Positions 53,184 to 61,188 of a stretch of 64,000 nucleotides of DNA are shown piece by piece. This DNA is from Rhodospira trueperi (GTDB lineage Bacteria > Pseudomonadota > Alphaproteobacteria > Rhodospirillales > Rhodospirillaceae), in contig NZ_FNAP01000005.1 of NCBI RefSeq assembly GCF_900101965.1, positions 203,683 to 267,682 on the forward strand, read 5' to 3'. The notes below the pieces were generated by a model. The model was not told the origin of the DNA. It ran no database searches and saw nothing but the letters and a program-made list of their open reading frames with translations. How positions within the stretch are numbered: the stretch's first letter is position 1; every line of letters begins with the position of its first letter. The position numbers and the translations under genes were made by a program.

Positions 53184-54374
53184 ATGACCGAGGGTCCTGT
53201 GCCACCAAGCACCGCTTCCGCTGACATCCAATCCTGCGTCGAGATGATCGGCCATCTGGTCGGCTTCGACACCACGTCGCGCGGGTCCAACCTGGGCCTG
53301 ATCCACTTCGTGCGCGATCACCTGGCCGCCCACGGCGTCCCGGCGACCGTGATTCCCAGCACCGACGGCACCAAGGCCAACCTGTTCGCCACCATCGGCC
53401 CGAACGTGCCCGGCGGCGTGGTGCTTAGCGGGCATACGGATGTCGTGCCCGTGGACGGACAGGACTGGGACAGCGATCCCTTCACGCTCACCGAACGCGA
53501 CGACCGCCTGTTCGGCCGGGGCACGGCCGACATGAAGAGCTTTCCGGCCATCGCCCTGGCCCTGGTGCCGGAGATGCTGGGCGCAGCGCTGCGTCGACCG
53601 ATCCATCTGGCGCTGTCCTACGACGAAGAGGTGGGATGCTTCGGCGCACCCGCGCTGATCGACCATATCCGCGCGGATGTTCCGCCGCCCAGCGCGGTCA
53701 TCGTCGGCGAGCCCACCGAAATGCGCATCGTCGGCATGACCAAGGGAATCGACGTCGTCCGCACCACGATCACCGGGCGCGAGGTTCATTCCAGCCAGCC
53801 CCACCTGGGCGCCAGCGCCGTCATGAATGCGGCCGCACTGGTTCACTGGCTGTCCGAACGAGCGGGCGAGCGCGCCGCCATGCCGGTGGCCGGCCTGCCC
53901 TTTGATCCGCCCTGGAGCACGATCACGTGCGATGTCATTGAGGGCGGAACGGCGCACAACATCATCGCCAAGACCTGTTCCTTCATCTGGACCGTCCGCG
54001 CCATGCCGGACGACGATCCCGCCTTGCTGCGAGCGGCCTTCCTGGCCGAAGCCGCGCGGATCGAGGCTGACATGCAACGGATCGCCGAGGAAGCCCGAGT
54101 AACCACCACCGTTCTGGCCTCCGTGCCCGCTTTCCGCCATGAGCCCGGCTCGGAGGCAGAGCGCCTGGTGCGGACGCTGACCGGCGACAACGGCCTGGGC
54201 GCCGTCGCCTTCGCCGCCGAGGCCGGCCAGTTCCAGCAGGCCGGCTTCCCGACCATCATGTGCGGCCCCGGGTCCATGGCCCAGGCCCATCAACCCAACG
54301 AGTTCATCACGCTGGATCAGGTCCGGGCCGGAACGGCCTTCATGCGCCGGCTGATCGAGCACCTGACCCAATGA
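53184..54374 (+). CDS. argE: Acetylornithine deacetylase (M20 family)
   Basis: Zinc hydrolase of 396 residues that releases ornithine from N-acetylornithine in arginine synthesis. VVLSGHTDVVPVDGQDWDSDPFTLTERDDRLFGRGTADMKSF contains the metal ligands His and Asp and the DMK motif, ALSYDEEVGCFGA holds the catalytic and metal Glu pair, and MCGPGSMAQAHQPNEFI the last metal His. GGAGAG precedes the ATG. Succinyl-diaminopimelate desuccinylase is a paralogue; the ArgE type fits better by these motifs. Confidence 0.9.
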   Translation: MTEGPVPPSTASADIQSCVEMIGHLVGFDTTSRGSNLGLIHFVRDHLAAHGVPATVIPSTDGTKANLFATIGPNVPGGVVLSGHTDVVPVDGQDWDSDPFTLTERDDRLFGRGTADMKSFPAIALALVPEMLGAALRRPIHLALSYDEEVGCFGAPALIDHIRADVPPPSAVIVGEPTEMRIVGMTKGIDVVRTTITGREVHSSQPHLGASAVMNAAALVHWLSERAGERAAMPVAGLPFDPPWSTITCDVIEGGTAHNIIAKTCSFIWTVRAMPDDDPALLRAAFLAEAARIEADMQRIAEEARVTTTVLASVPAFRHEPGSEAERLVRTLTGDNGLGAVAFAAEAGQFQQAGFPTIMCGPGSMAQAHQPNEFITLDQVRAGTAFMRRLIEHLTQ

Positions 54375-54393
54375 CCTTGGAGACCGACCGGAT

Positions 54394-55740
54394 ATGAGCC
54401 TGCCCACCGACTACGGCCCCACCGGCGTGGTGGCCGAAATCGCCTGCGCGGGATGCGGAACGCCCATCGATTCGGAACGCTCGCTCGGCCTGCGCTGTCC
54501 CGGCGCCATGGCCGACGACAATGTCGATCATGTCCTGCATCGGTTCCTGGACGGTCCGCGCCTGGGCTTTCCCGACAGCACCGACAGCAATCCGTTCCTG
54601 CGCTACCGGACCCTGATGACGTCCTATCATGTCGCCCGGCGCCTTGGCCTGACCGATGATCAATACGTGCCCGTGGTGACGGCGATGACGCGGGCGGCGG
54701 CCGATCTCCTGGGCGAACCCGTCCTGATGGCGGACATGGCCGATGTTCCCGTCGACAGCGCGGACCTGACCCTGCCCGTGCGCCGTCTGGAGGCCACCGG
54801 TCCCGTCCTGCCCTGGCCGACGCGGGGCCTGCTGTCGATCCTGATTCATCTGGCAGTGTTGGAGGCTGCTGGGCATCGCGCCCTGACAAGCGCCGCGGCG
54901 CGCAAGGCCCCGCTGGTCACCGCCGGCGAGCCGGACATGATCCGGACCGCCGTGGTCCTCGCACAGCTCGCGGACAGGCCGCTTCAGGTGGTGGTCCCGG
55001 AGCCGTGTCCCCGCGAACTTCTGGCGTTCCTGACCGCCGCGCGCATCGAGATCATCCCGGCCGACGGCGAGTCCGGAGCGGCCTGCCGCGCCCGGTTTCA
55101 TCAGGTGGTGCGCGGGGGCTCGCTGCCCTTCACCGCCTACGGCGCCCATGCGCTGCCGGCCCGCGACGGCCTGGCCACGCTGGCGTACGACATCGCCGAG
55201 GCGGCCGACGCCCGCAACGAAAAGATCGGCCTCGTCATGGTCCCCGCGCACGGCGGCGCGTTGCCGACCGCCATCATCACCGGACTGTCCGAGGCTTATC
55301 TGGTCGGCGGCCTGACGCGGTTGCCCCGTCTGGTCGTGATGGACAGCGAGTCCGCCAGCCCGCTGACGGCGGCCATGCGCCGGCTGGACGATGAAATGGG
55401 GTCGGTCGATGATCCCCGCCCCGAGGTCTATGTGCCCGCCCTGCGCGAGGCGGCCCAGAACGTCGAGGCGTTTCTCGGCCTGCCGCCGGAGGTGCCCGAC
55501 CCCGGCGTGACACCGTGGCGGGCGGCGCCGCCCGACTGGCTGGGATGCCTCGACGGCGTGATCCGCACCCGGGGGGCCATGGTCTCCGTCGACGCGATGG
55601 AAGACACGGACGAGGACTTGGCGGACGATGAGTCCATGTCGCTGGCGCTCTCGGTCACGCTGGAGGCCCTGCGGGGCATCCCGGATCGCCGCCCCCTTGA
55701 GGACGACTACGAGGACAGCGTCGCCTTGGTTATCGGATGA
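54394..55740 (+). CDS. Threonine synthase-like PLP-fold protein without PLP-site residues
   Basis: Protein of 448 residues, not named in any family I know with certainty. The N-terminus has a CAGCGTPIDSERSLGLRCPGA segment like the zinc-knuckle start of threonine synthases, followed by NPFLRYRTLM. Later parts parallel fold-type II PLP enzymes: ADRPLQVVVPEPCPRELLAFLTAARIEIIPADG resembles the substrate-domain strand-helix after SGNxG, and GLVMVPAHGGALPTAIITGLSEA the phosphate-binding glycine loop. The Schiff-base lysine motif and SGNTG loop are not visible (VTAGEPDMIRT stands in the latter). It is probably a pseudoenzyme. It lies 19 bases after argE. Confidence 0.55.
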   Translation: MSLPTDYGPTGVVAEIACAGCGTPIDSERSLGLRCPGAMADDNVDHVLHRFLDGPRLGFPDSTDSNPFLRYRTLMTSYHVARRLGLTDDQYVPVVTAMTRAAADLLGEPVLMADMADVPVDSADLTLPVRRLEATGPVLPWPTRGLLSILIHLAVLEAAGHRALTSAAARKAPLVTAGEPDMIRTAVVLAQLADRPLQVVVPEPCPRELLAFLTAARIEIIPADGESGAACRARFHQVVRGGSLPFTAYGAHALPARDGLATLAYDIAEAADARNEKIGLVMVPAHGGALPTAIITGLSEAYLVGGLTRLPRLVVMDSESASPLTAAMRRLDDEMGSVDDPRPEVYVPALREAAQNVEAFLGLPPEVPDPGVTPWRAAPPDWLGCLDGVIRTRGAMVSVDAMEDTDEDLADDESMSLALSVTLEALRGIPDRRPLEDDYEDSVALVIG

Positions 55741-55750
55741 GGCCCGACTC

Positions 55751-57055
55751 TCACAGCCAGTCGCGCATCCTCTGTACCGCCATGGCCAGCACCAGCATCG
55801 GCGTCCGCAACAGGTGGCCCCCGGGAAACGGCAGGTGGCGGATGCGGGCGAACAGGTCGAAGCGTTCCTCCTGCCCGGCCACGACCTCCGCCATCAGTCG
55901 CCCGGCCAGCCCGGCCAGTCCGACGCCATGGCCGGAGAACCCCTGCGCAAACAGCGTCCTCGTCCCCAGCCGGCCGAAGTGCGGCAGCCGGTTCGCCGTG
56001 ATGGCCGCGTACCCGCCCCACGCGTAGTCGATCGCGACATCGTTCAGGTCCGGAAACACCCGCAGCATCGTCCGTCGCATGGCCCCGGCGACGCTGCGCG
56101 GTTGAACGCGCGAATAGCTGACGCGTCCGCCGAATAGGAGGCGGTGATCGGCGGACAGGCGGAAGTAGTTGAGCACGAAATTGAGATCCGAGACCGCCTC
56201 GTTGCCCGGGATCAGGGCGCGCGCCCGCGACTCACCCAAAGGCGCGGTGCCGATGATGTAGGTCCCCACCGGCATGATGCGCCGGCCGATGGCGGGGACC
56301 GCGCGCCACAGGTAGGCATTGCCGCCCAGGATCAGCCACCGCGTCCGCACGCGGCCCTGCGGCGTTCGGATCTCCACGCCGTCCGGCCGTTCCTCGAACG
56401 CCTCCAGGGGGGTGTGCTCATGGATCACCGCGCCGGCTTGCTCCGCCGCCGCCGCTAGCCCTAGCGTGTAGTTCAGCGGATGAAGATGACCGCCGAACGG
56501 ATCGTACAGGCCCCCGACATAGCAGTCACTCGCCACCCGCGACCGCATGGTCGGCGCGTCCCAAAGTTCCAGCCCCCGATAGCCCAGACGATCCCACTCC
56601 TCCGCGGTCGCCTCCAGTTCCGTCACATGGCGCCGTTTCAGCGCCGCGTCGATGTGCCCCGGAGCATAGTCGCAGGCGATGCCGTGCCGCTCGATCAGCC
56701 CGCTGGTCAGGCTCACGGCCTCCGTTCCCATGTCCCAGTAGGCCTGGACCTCGGCGCCGGACAGTTGGCCCCGGACGGCGTCCATCCCAGCCGCGAAGCC
56801 GGCGATGAGCTGCCCACCATTGCGTCCGGAGGCGCCGAACCCCACCTCCCGTTCGTCCAGAACCCGAACCGCGTATCCGCGCTCGGCGAGGGTCAGGGCA
56901 GCCGTCAGGCCAGTCATGCCGGCGCCGATCACGCAGACATCGGTGGCGGCATCCCCGGTCAGAGCGGGGCGACGCGGTCGCGAAGCCGCCCCGTCAGCGT
57001 AGTAGGATCCGGATCGGGTGTCGGCTTCGCGGCGGAACGGCGTGACCAAGCGCAT
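55751..57055 (-). CDS. FAD-dependent oxidoreductase, PuuB/DAO type
   Basis: Flavoenzyme of 434 residues. The dinucleotide-binding motif DVCVIGAGMTGLTAALTLAERGYAVRVLDE lies near residues 38-67, followed by GFGASGRNGGQL, the flavin-contacting loop. LFAQGFSGHGVGLAGLAGRLMAE near the C-terminus is the second FAD motif. These match gamma-glutamylputrescine oxidase and related amine oxidases. No other puu gene is adjacent; the neighbour is trpB2, so the substrate is uncertain. The protein has no signal peptide. Confidence 0.85.
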   Translation of the reverse strand: MRLVTPFRREADTRSGSYYADGAASRPRRPALTGDAATDVCVIGAGMTGLTAALTLAERGYAVRVLDEREVGFGASGRNGGQLIAGFAAGMDAVRGQLSGAEVQAYWDMGTEAVSLTSGLIERHGIACDYAPGHIDAALKRRHVTELEATAEEWDRLGYRGLELWDAPTMRSRVASDCYVGGLYDPFGGHLHPLNYTLGLAAAAEQAGAVIHEHTPLEAFEERPDGVEIRTPQGRVRTRWLILGGNAYLWRAVPAIGRRIMPVGTYIIGTAPLGESRARALIPGNEAVSDLNFVLNYFRLSADHRLLFGGRVSYSRVQPRSVAGAMRRTMLRVFPDLNDVAIDYAWGGYAAITANRLPHFGRLGTRTLFAQGFSGHGVGLAGLAGRLMAEVVAGQEERFDLFARIRHLPFPGGHLLRTPMLVLAMAVQRMRDWL

Positions 57056-57206
57056 GAGACATTGGTCTCGGCAACGGGGAGAAGGAGAGGGCCAACGCTG
57101 ACCGAACCGGAGCGGATCAAACGAACTTCGCGTGACACCTCCGAGCCCCCAGAGATGAGAGCCACCAGGACACCAAGCCCGCCTTTGCGGAGGGTCGCAG
57201 CCCTTC

Positions 57207-57277
57207 GGTTGGGGTGAGCGGAGCGCCCCCATCCGAAGGCGATGTTGGGGGTCGGGCCGTTGGCCCTCACCCCAACC
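57207..57277. repeat. Inverted repeat between trpB2 and the flavoenzyme gene
   Basis: Perfect 12-base arms GGTTGGGGTGAG (57207-57218) and CTCACCCCAACC (57266-57277) flank a 47-base spacer that contains a further CTTCGG...CCGAAG pairing with the left side. No poly-T follows on the minus strand. It may be a repeat element or an attenuator of the trpB2 transcript. Confidence 0.6.
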
Positions 57278-57303
57278 TACCGATTCTCCCTCAGAGGCCG
57301 AGC

Positions 57304-58665
57304 CTACACCGCCACCTTCGGCAGGTCGGCCAGCGAGGCCTGCAACGCCGCGTCGTCGAACGGCACGTCGGTCATCTTGCCGGCGAAGTAGTCGGTGTAG
57401 GCCTGCATGTCGAAATGGCCGTGGCCGGACAGGTTGAACAGGATGGTCTCCGCCTTGCCCTCGGCCTTGCAGCGCAACGCCTCGTCCATCACCGCCTTGA
57501 TGGCGTGAGAGGACTCGGGCGCCGGCACGATGCCTTCGTTGCGGGCGAACTGGACGGCGGCGGTGAAGCATTCGGTCTGCTGGTAGGACCGCGCCTCCAT
57601 CAGGCCGTACTCCAGGGCGGAACTGACCATCGGCGCCATGCCGTGATAGCGCAGGCCGCCGGCGTGCGTGCCCGGGGGCATAAAACCGGAGCCCAGGGTG
57701 TACATCTTCATCAGCGGGGTGAGCTTGCCCGTGTCACCGAAGTCGTAGGCCATCGGTCCCTTGGTCAGCGTCGGGCACGAGGTCGGCTCGACGCCGATGA
57801 AGCGGATCGCCTTGCCCTTCAGTTTCTCGCGCATATAAGGGAAGGCCAGCCCGGCGAAGTTGGAGCCACCACCGCAACAGCCGATAACGATGTCCGGCTC
57901 GGAATCGGCCATCTCCATCTGCAGCATGGCCTCCTCGCCGATCACCGTCTGGTGCAGGCAGACGTGATTGAGCACGCTGCCGAGCGCGTACTTGGTATCG
58001 TCGCGGCTGGCGGCGATCTCGACAGCCTCGGAGATGGCAATGCCCAGCGAGCCGTTGGAGTCAGGGTCCTTCTCCAGGATGGCGCGGCCGGCGGCGGTGT
58101 TAGGCGACGGGCTGGGGATGCAGGTGGCGCCGTAGGTTTCCATCAACGCCCGGCGGTAGGGCTTCTGGTTGTAGGAGATGCGGACCATGTAGACCTCGAC
58201 CTCCAGACCGAAGATGTCCCCGGCAAAGGCGAGCGAGCTGCCCCACTGGCCGGCGCCGGTCTCGGTCGACAGCTTGGTGATGCCTTCCTGCTGGTTATAG
58301 AACGCCTGGGCCACCGCCGTGTTGGGCTTGTGGCTGCCGGCGGGGCTGACGCCCTCGTACTTGAAGAAGATCTTCGCCGGGGTCCCCAGCGCCTTTTCCA
58401 GCCGCCGTGCGCGGATCAACGGCGACGGCCGCCACAGGCGGTAGACCTCGCGCACCGGTTCGGGGATGTCGATCCAGCGTTCCTGACTGACCTCCTGCTC
58501 CAGCACCCCCATGGGGAACAGCGGTGCAAGGTCTTCCGGCCCCATCGGCTGGCCGGTGCCCGGATGCACCGGCGGCGCCACCGGCCCGGGCAGGTCGGCG
58601 GCGAGGTTGTACCAAGCCTTGGGCATGCGGTCTTCGGTCAGGAAATACTTGGTCGTGTCGCTCAT
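57304..58665 (-). CDS. Tryptophan synthase beta-like protein, TrpB2 type
   Basis: PLP enzyme of 453 residues that would join indole and serine to tryptophan. The Schiff-base lysine is in GVSPAGSHKPNTAVAQA, the STETGAGQWGSSLAF loop and the GCCGGGSNFAGLAFP phosphate loop are intact, and SSALEYGLMEARSYQQTE and LFNLSGHGHFD are typical of TrpB2. This branch, longer than TrpB1, acts without a TrpA partner, often as an indole salvage enzyme. No other trp gene is near. It shares a direction with the flavoenzyme downstream but with a 250-base gap and an inverted repeat between. Confidence 0.92.
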   Translation of the reverse strand: MSDTTKYFLTEDRMPKAWYNLAADLPGPVAPPVHPGTGQPMGPEDLAPLFPMGVLEQEVSQERWIDIPEPVREVYRLWRPSPLIRARRLEKALGTPAKIFFKYEGVSPAGSHKPNTAVAQAFYNQQEGITKLSTETGAGQWGSSLAFAGDIFGLEVEVYMVRISYNQKPYRRALMETYGATCIPSPSPNTAAGRAILEKDPDSNGSLGIAISEAVEIAASRDDTKYALGSVLNHVCLHQTVIGEEAMLQMEMADSEPDIVIGCCGGGSNFAGLAFPYMREKLKGKAIRFIGVEPTSCPTLTKGPMAYDFGDTGKLTPLMKMYTLGSGFMPPGTHAGGLRYHGMAPMVSSALEYGLMEARSYQQTECFTAAVQFARNEGIVPAPESSHAIKAVMDEALRCKAEGKAETILFNLSGHGHFDMQAYTDYFAGKMTDVPFDDAALQASLADLPKVAV

Positions 58666-58831
58666 CGCGGCGGGCTCCCCCTGGGCGCAAAATCAACGGA
58701 TCGCAAAGTCCGATCCGGCGGCCCGTTTTACCCGTCCACGCCGGAGATGCAAAGGGTCGAGAGACCCTGGCGGCCCGAACAGCCCCGCGCTACGGTTCGG
58801 TCCCGTCCGTTGTTTTCAGGAGACCGCCACC

Positions 58832-59242
58832 ATGGCCACCGTCCGCCCCCCTCAAGACCCCGAACAGGACCCGCGCGTGAAGGCCGTGTTCGACGACATC
58901 CGCGCCACGCGGGGCACGGATTTCATCAACAACGTCTGGCGTTATCTGGCGTTCGACCCGGCGCTGCTGGAGTCCGTATGGGCCGACATTAAGGCGGTGA
59001 TGGCCACGCCCTCCGCCCTCGACCCGAAAACCAAGGAGATGGTGTACGTCGCCGTCTCCATCGCCAATGGCTGCGACTACTGTACGCACTCGCACACCGC
59101 CGCCGCGCGGGCCAAGGGCATGACGGAGGCCGAGCACGCCGACTTGCTGCGCGTCATCGGCACCGCGTCACGCTTGAACGCCCTGCTGAACGGCCTGCAC
59201 ATTCCGGTGGACGCGGCGTTCGACGCGGACGCGGCCCCGTAG
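58832..59242 (+). CDS. Carboxymuconolactone decarboxylase/AhpD-family protein
   Basis: Helical protein of 136 residues. The thiol motif GCDYCTHSHTAAARAKGMT (CxxC with the later His) near residues 78-96 is typical of the AhpD-like members of the CMD family, which often act as antioxidant reductases. MVYVAVSIAN before it is the conserved helix. CAGGAGA lies seven bases before the ATG. It is convergent with the J-domain gene and divergent from trpB2. The specific partner is unknown. Confidence 0.85.
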   Translation: MATVRPPQDPEQDPRVKAVFDDIRATRGTDFINNVWRYLAFDPALLESVWADIKAVMATPSALDPKTKEMVYVAVSIANGCDYCTHSHTAAARAKGMTEAEHADLLRVIGTASRLNALLNGLHIPVDAAFDADAAP

Positions 59243-59251
59243 CCGCCTCGG

Positions 59252-60442
59252 TTAGCGCAGCATATCGTCCGTGGTCAGGGCCGCCGACGGAACGAACCCG
59301 CTGATCCCGCGCGCGGAGAGAACCCGGCTCCAGGCGCCGTCGCGGCTGACCTCGGTGACCATGACCACGGTGCCCCGGGACAGCGTTCCGGCGACGCCTG
59401 CGTCCGGCGCGGGCAGGCGGCGTACCTCCACGCTGTCCGGGCCGATCACGTAAAGGCCTTCCATGGGCGCGGCCTCGGGCGGCGGTGGCGGTGTCGGTGC
59501 CGGATCGGCCGGGGTCGTGCGCCCGATAAAGGGGCCGGAAACGGGCTCCTTCCGGGAGGGCTCCGGCGCGGGCGGGGGCGGCGCACCCGTCGTCGTCTCG
59601 GGCACGGCGGACAGAAGCTGGCCGATCACCTTGCTCGGGCCGGCGATGTACAGCGCCACGGCGGCGATCAGCAGGAGCGGCGCCAGTTGAGCGATCTGGG
59701 CCGAACCGAACCGGAATCCACGTCCTCGCGCGCGTTTGGCCGGCTGGTCGGCCAGGACCTCCAGCAACTGGGTGATATGGTGGCGCTCGGCGTCGGTGCG
59801 GGCGAACGGGCGCGCCTGCTCGGTCAGCGTCCGGGCCATGGGCAGGTTGCCCCGGGCCAGGAAGGCCCGGGCCTGGAAGGCCAGCAGCTCGAAGTTCTCG
59901 CGCGGCGGGGCCTCGCCGCCGCCAAGGTTCCGCCACAGCGCGGCCAGTGTGGCGACGGGCCCCCAGGGCAGGGCCCACCAGCCCAGCGCCCAGCAATACA
60001 GACTGGCCGCCACCGCCATGCGGTCGCCGTGGGCACGGCAGAAGACGCCGGTGATCGGCTGGCGCCGCACCCGCAGCCCGGCGCCGCGCACCCGGTGCAG
60101 CACCAGATAGCGCAGATCGGCCGTGGCGCGCCCGCAGACGCGGCAGGTGCGGGGCGTCAGGGCCGCGCCGTCGGCGCCGGGCGCCGGTCGGGGCGCCGGC
60201 CGCGTGGTCTCGTGCCCCGTCCGTCCGGTGTCATAGGCGTGACGGGCGGCAGGGTCGGCGAGGACCCGGTAGGCCTCGTTCAGGGCGTGGAACTCGGCGG
60301 AGGCATGCGGCGACGGGTTGCGGTCGGGGTGCAGCAGCTTGGACCGCGCCCGATAGGCCCGCTTGATGCTGGCCAGATCGGCCGTCGGCGGGATCCCGAG
60401 CATGATGTAGTAGCCCTTGGGATCGCGGACCACGTGTGACAT
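59252..60442 (-). CDS. J-domain protein with membrane helix and C-terminal SH3 domain
   Basis: Protein of 396 residues. An N-terminal J domain (GYYIMLGIPPTADLASIKRAYRARSKLLHPDRNP) carries the HPD motif. A CRVCGR...RYLVLH zinc-like segment follows near residue 97, then a hydrophobic patch (SLYCWALGWWALPWGPVATLAALW), helical repeats, one clear membrane helix (IAQLAPLLLIAAVALYIAG, near residue 265), a proline-rich linker and a C-terminal bacterial SH3 domain (GLYVIGPDSVEVRRLPAPDAGVAGTLSRGTVVMVTEV). It probably recruits Hsp70 near the envelope. It lies eight bases after the QueF-like gene and is last in the infA operon. Confidence 0.8.
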   Translation of the reverse strand: MSHVVRDPKGYYIMLGIPPTADLASIKRAYRARSKLLHPDRNPSPHASAEFHALNEAYRVLADPAARHAYDTGRTGHETTRPAPRPAPGADGAALTPRTCRVCGRATADLRYLVLHRVRGAGLRVRRQPITGVFCRAHGDRMAVAASLYCWALGWWALPWGPVATLAALWRNLGGGEAPPRENFELLAFQARAFLARGNLPMARTLTEQARPFARTDAERHHITQLLEVLADQPAKRARGRGFRFGSAQIAQLAPLLLIAAVALYIAGPSKVIGQLLSAVPETTTGAPPPPAPEPSRKEPVSGPFIGRTTPADPAPTPPPPPEAAPMEGLYVIGPDSVEVRRLPAPDAGVAGTLSRGTVVMVTEVSRDGAWSRVLSARGISGFVPSAALTTDDMLR

Positions 60443-60449
60443 GGCTGGA

Positions 60450-60911
60450 CTATCCCCAGGGCGCCGGCGCGGGGCCGGCCGGCGCGGCGATGGCGGAGCC
60501 GGCGGGCGGATGCCAGTGCGGTTGCCGGTCCTCCAGGACCACGGCGTGCCAGAGCGCCACTGCCTCGTCGCTGTCCGCCGGTCCGGATCGGGTCGAGACC
60601 GTCACCCGCAGCCAGCGCGGCACCGCCTCGTTGTTGATGTCGTCCAGGATGGCCGCGCCCAGGGCCTCCGGTCCCGGCCAGGGCAACCCCTCCAGACCGG
60701 TCAGATAGCGCGTCAGGCTGGCCGGCACAAGAACGACGCGATCCGGGACATAATCCACCGTGGCGCTCAACGCCCCCGCGCCGACAACGCGCACCGGCCG
60801 CGACAGCGTGATGCGGTAATCCAGGCGCTCGGCGGGATTGGCCTGCACGGCCAGCGCCGCGCGGCGCGAGTCGGGGTCCGCTTGTGCGTTCGGCATTGGC
60901 GGCGCGGTCAT
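60450..60911 (-). CDS. QueF-like (T-fold) protein lacking the catalytic cysteine
   Basis: Protein of 153 residues. The block SATVDYVPDRVVLVPASLTRYLTGLEG followed by AILDDINNEAVPRWLRVTVSTRSG aligns with QueF (nitrile reductase), whose matching blocks are ATIYISYIPD...ESKSLKLYL and [23 protein letters not shown]. The QueF catalytic Cys in SLCPxTGQPD and the ESKS glutamate have no counterpart here, so nitrile reduction is unlikely. It starts inside the end of yacG (ATGA) and precedes the J-domain gene. The role is unknown; a nucleobase or pterin-binding function is a guess from the fold. Confidence 0.55.
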   Translation of the reverse strand: MTAPPMPNAQADPDSRRAALAVQANPAERLDYRITLSRPVRVVGAGALSATVDYVPDRVVLVPASLTRYLTGLEGLPWPGPEALGAAILDDINNEAVPRWLRVTVSTRSGPADSDEAVALWHAVVLEDRQPHWHPPAGSAIAAPAGPAPAPWG

Positions 60912-61159
60912 GGGCGCTCCGGGTCCGTGGCTTCGCCGGCGGCGATGGCGTCGGCGATCTCCTCGGGGTCGACCTGCTCGTGCCCCGCGACCACGTACCC
61001 ACCGCCAAACCAGCGCGACAGATCGACGTCGGCGCAGCGGCGCGAGCAGAAGGGCCGGTAGCGGGCCGCCGTCTCCTTGCCGCAGACCGGACAGCGCGCG
61101 GCGGACAGACGGGCGGGCACGGGCGTTTCGGTTCTGGGGGTCTCGTCGGGGTCGGTCAT
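60908..61159 (-). CDS. yacG: DNA gyrase inhibitor YacG (zinc ribbon)
   Basis: Small protein of 83 residues. The zinc site is CPVCGKETAARYRPFCSRRCADVDLSRWFGGGYVVAGH, two Cys pairs with the conserved DLxRW segment. E. coli YacG binds GyrB and blocks DNA binding. The position after infA-maf-rng is the common alphaproteobacterial order. Its stop overlaps the start of the QueF-like gene. Confidence 0.93.
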   Translation of the reverse strand: MTDPDETPRTETPVPARLSAARCPVCGKETAARYRPFCSRRCADVDLSRWFGGGYVVAGHEQVDPEEIADAIAAGEATDPERP

Positions 61160-61188
61160 GGGGGCTGCCGTGCGGTCCTTGGTCTCGG

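Noticed and set aside
57207..57277. trp-type leader attenuator for trpB2
   Set aside because: The repeat lies downstream of trpB2 on its strand and no Trp-rich leader peptide is present.
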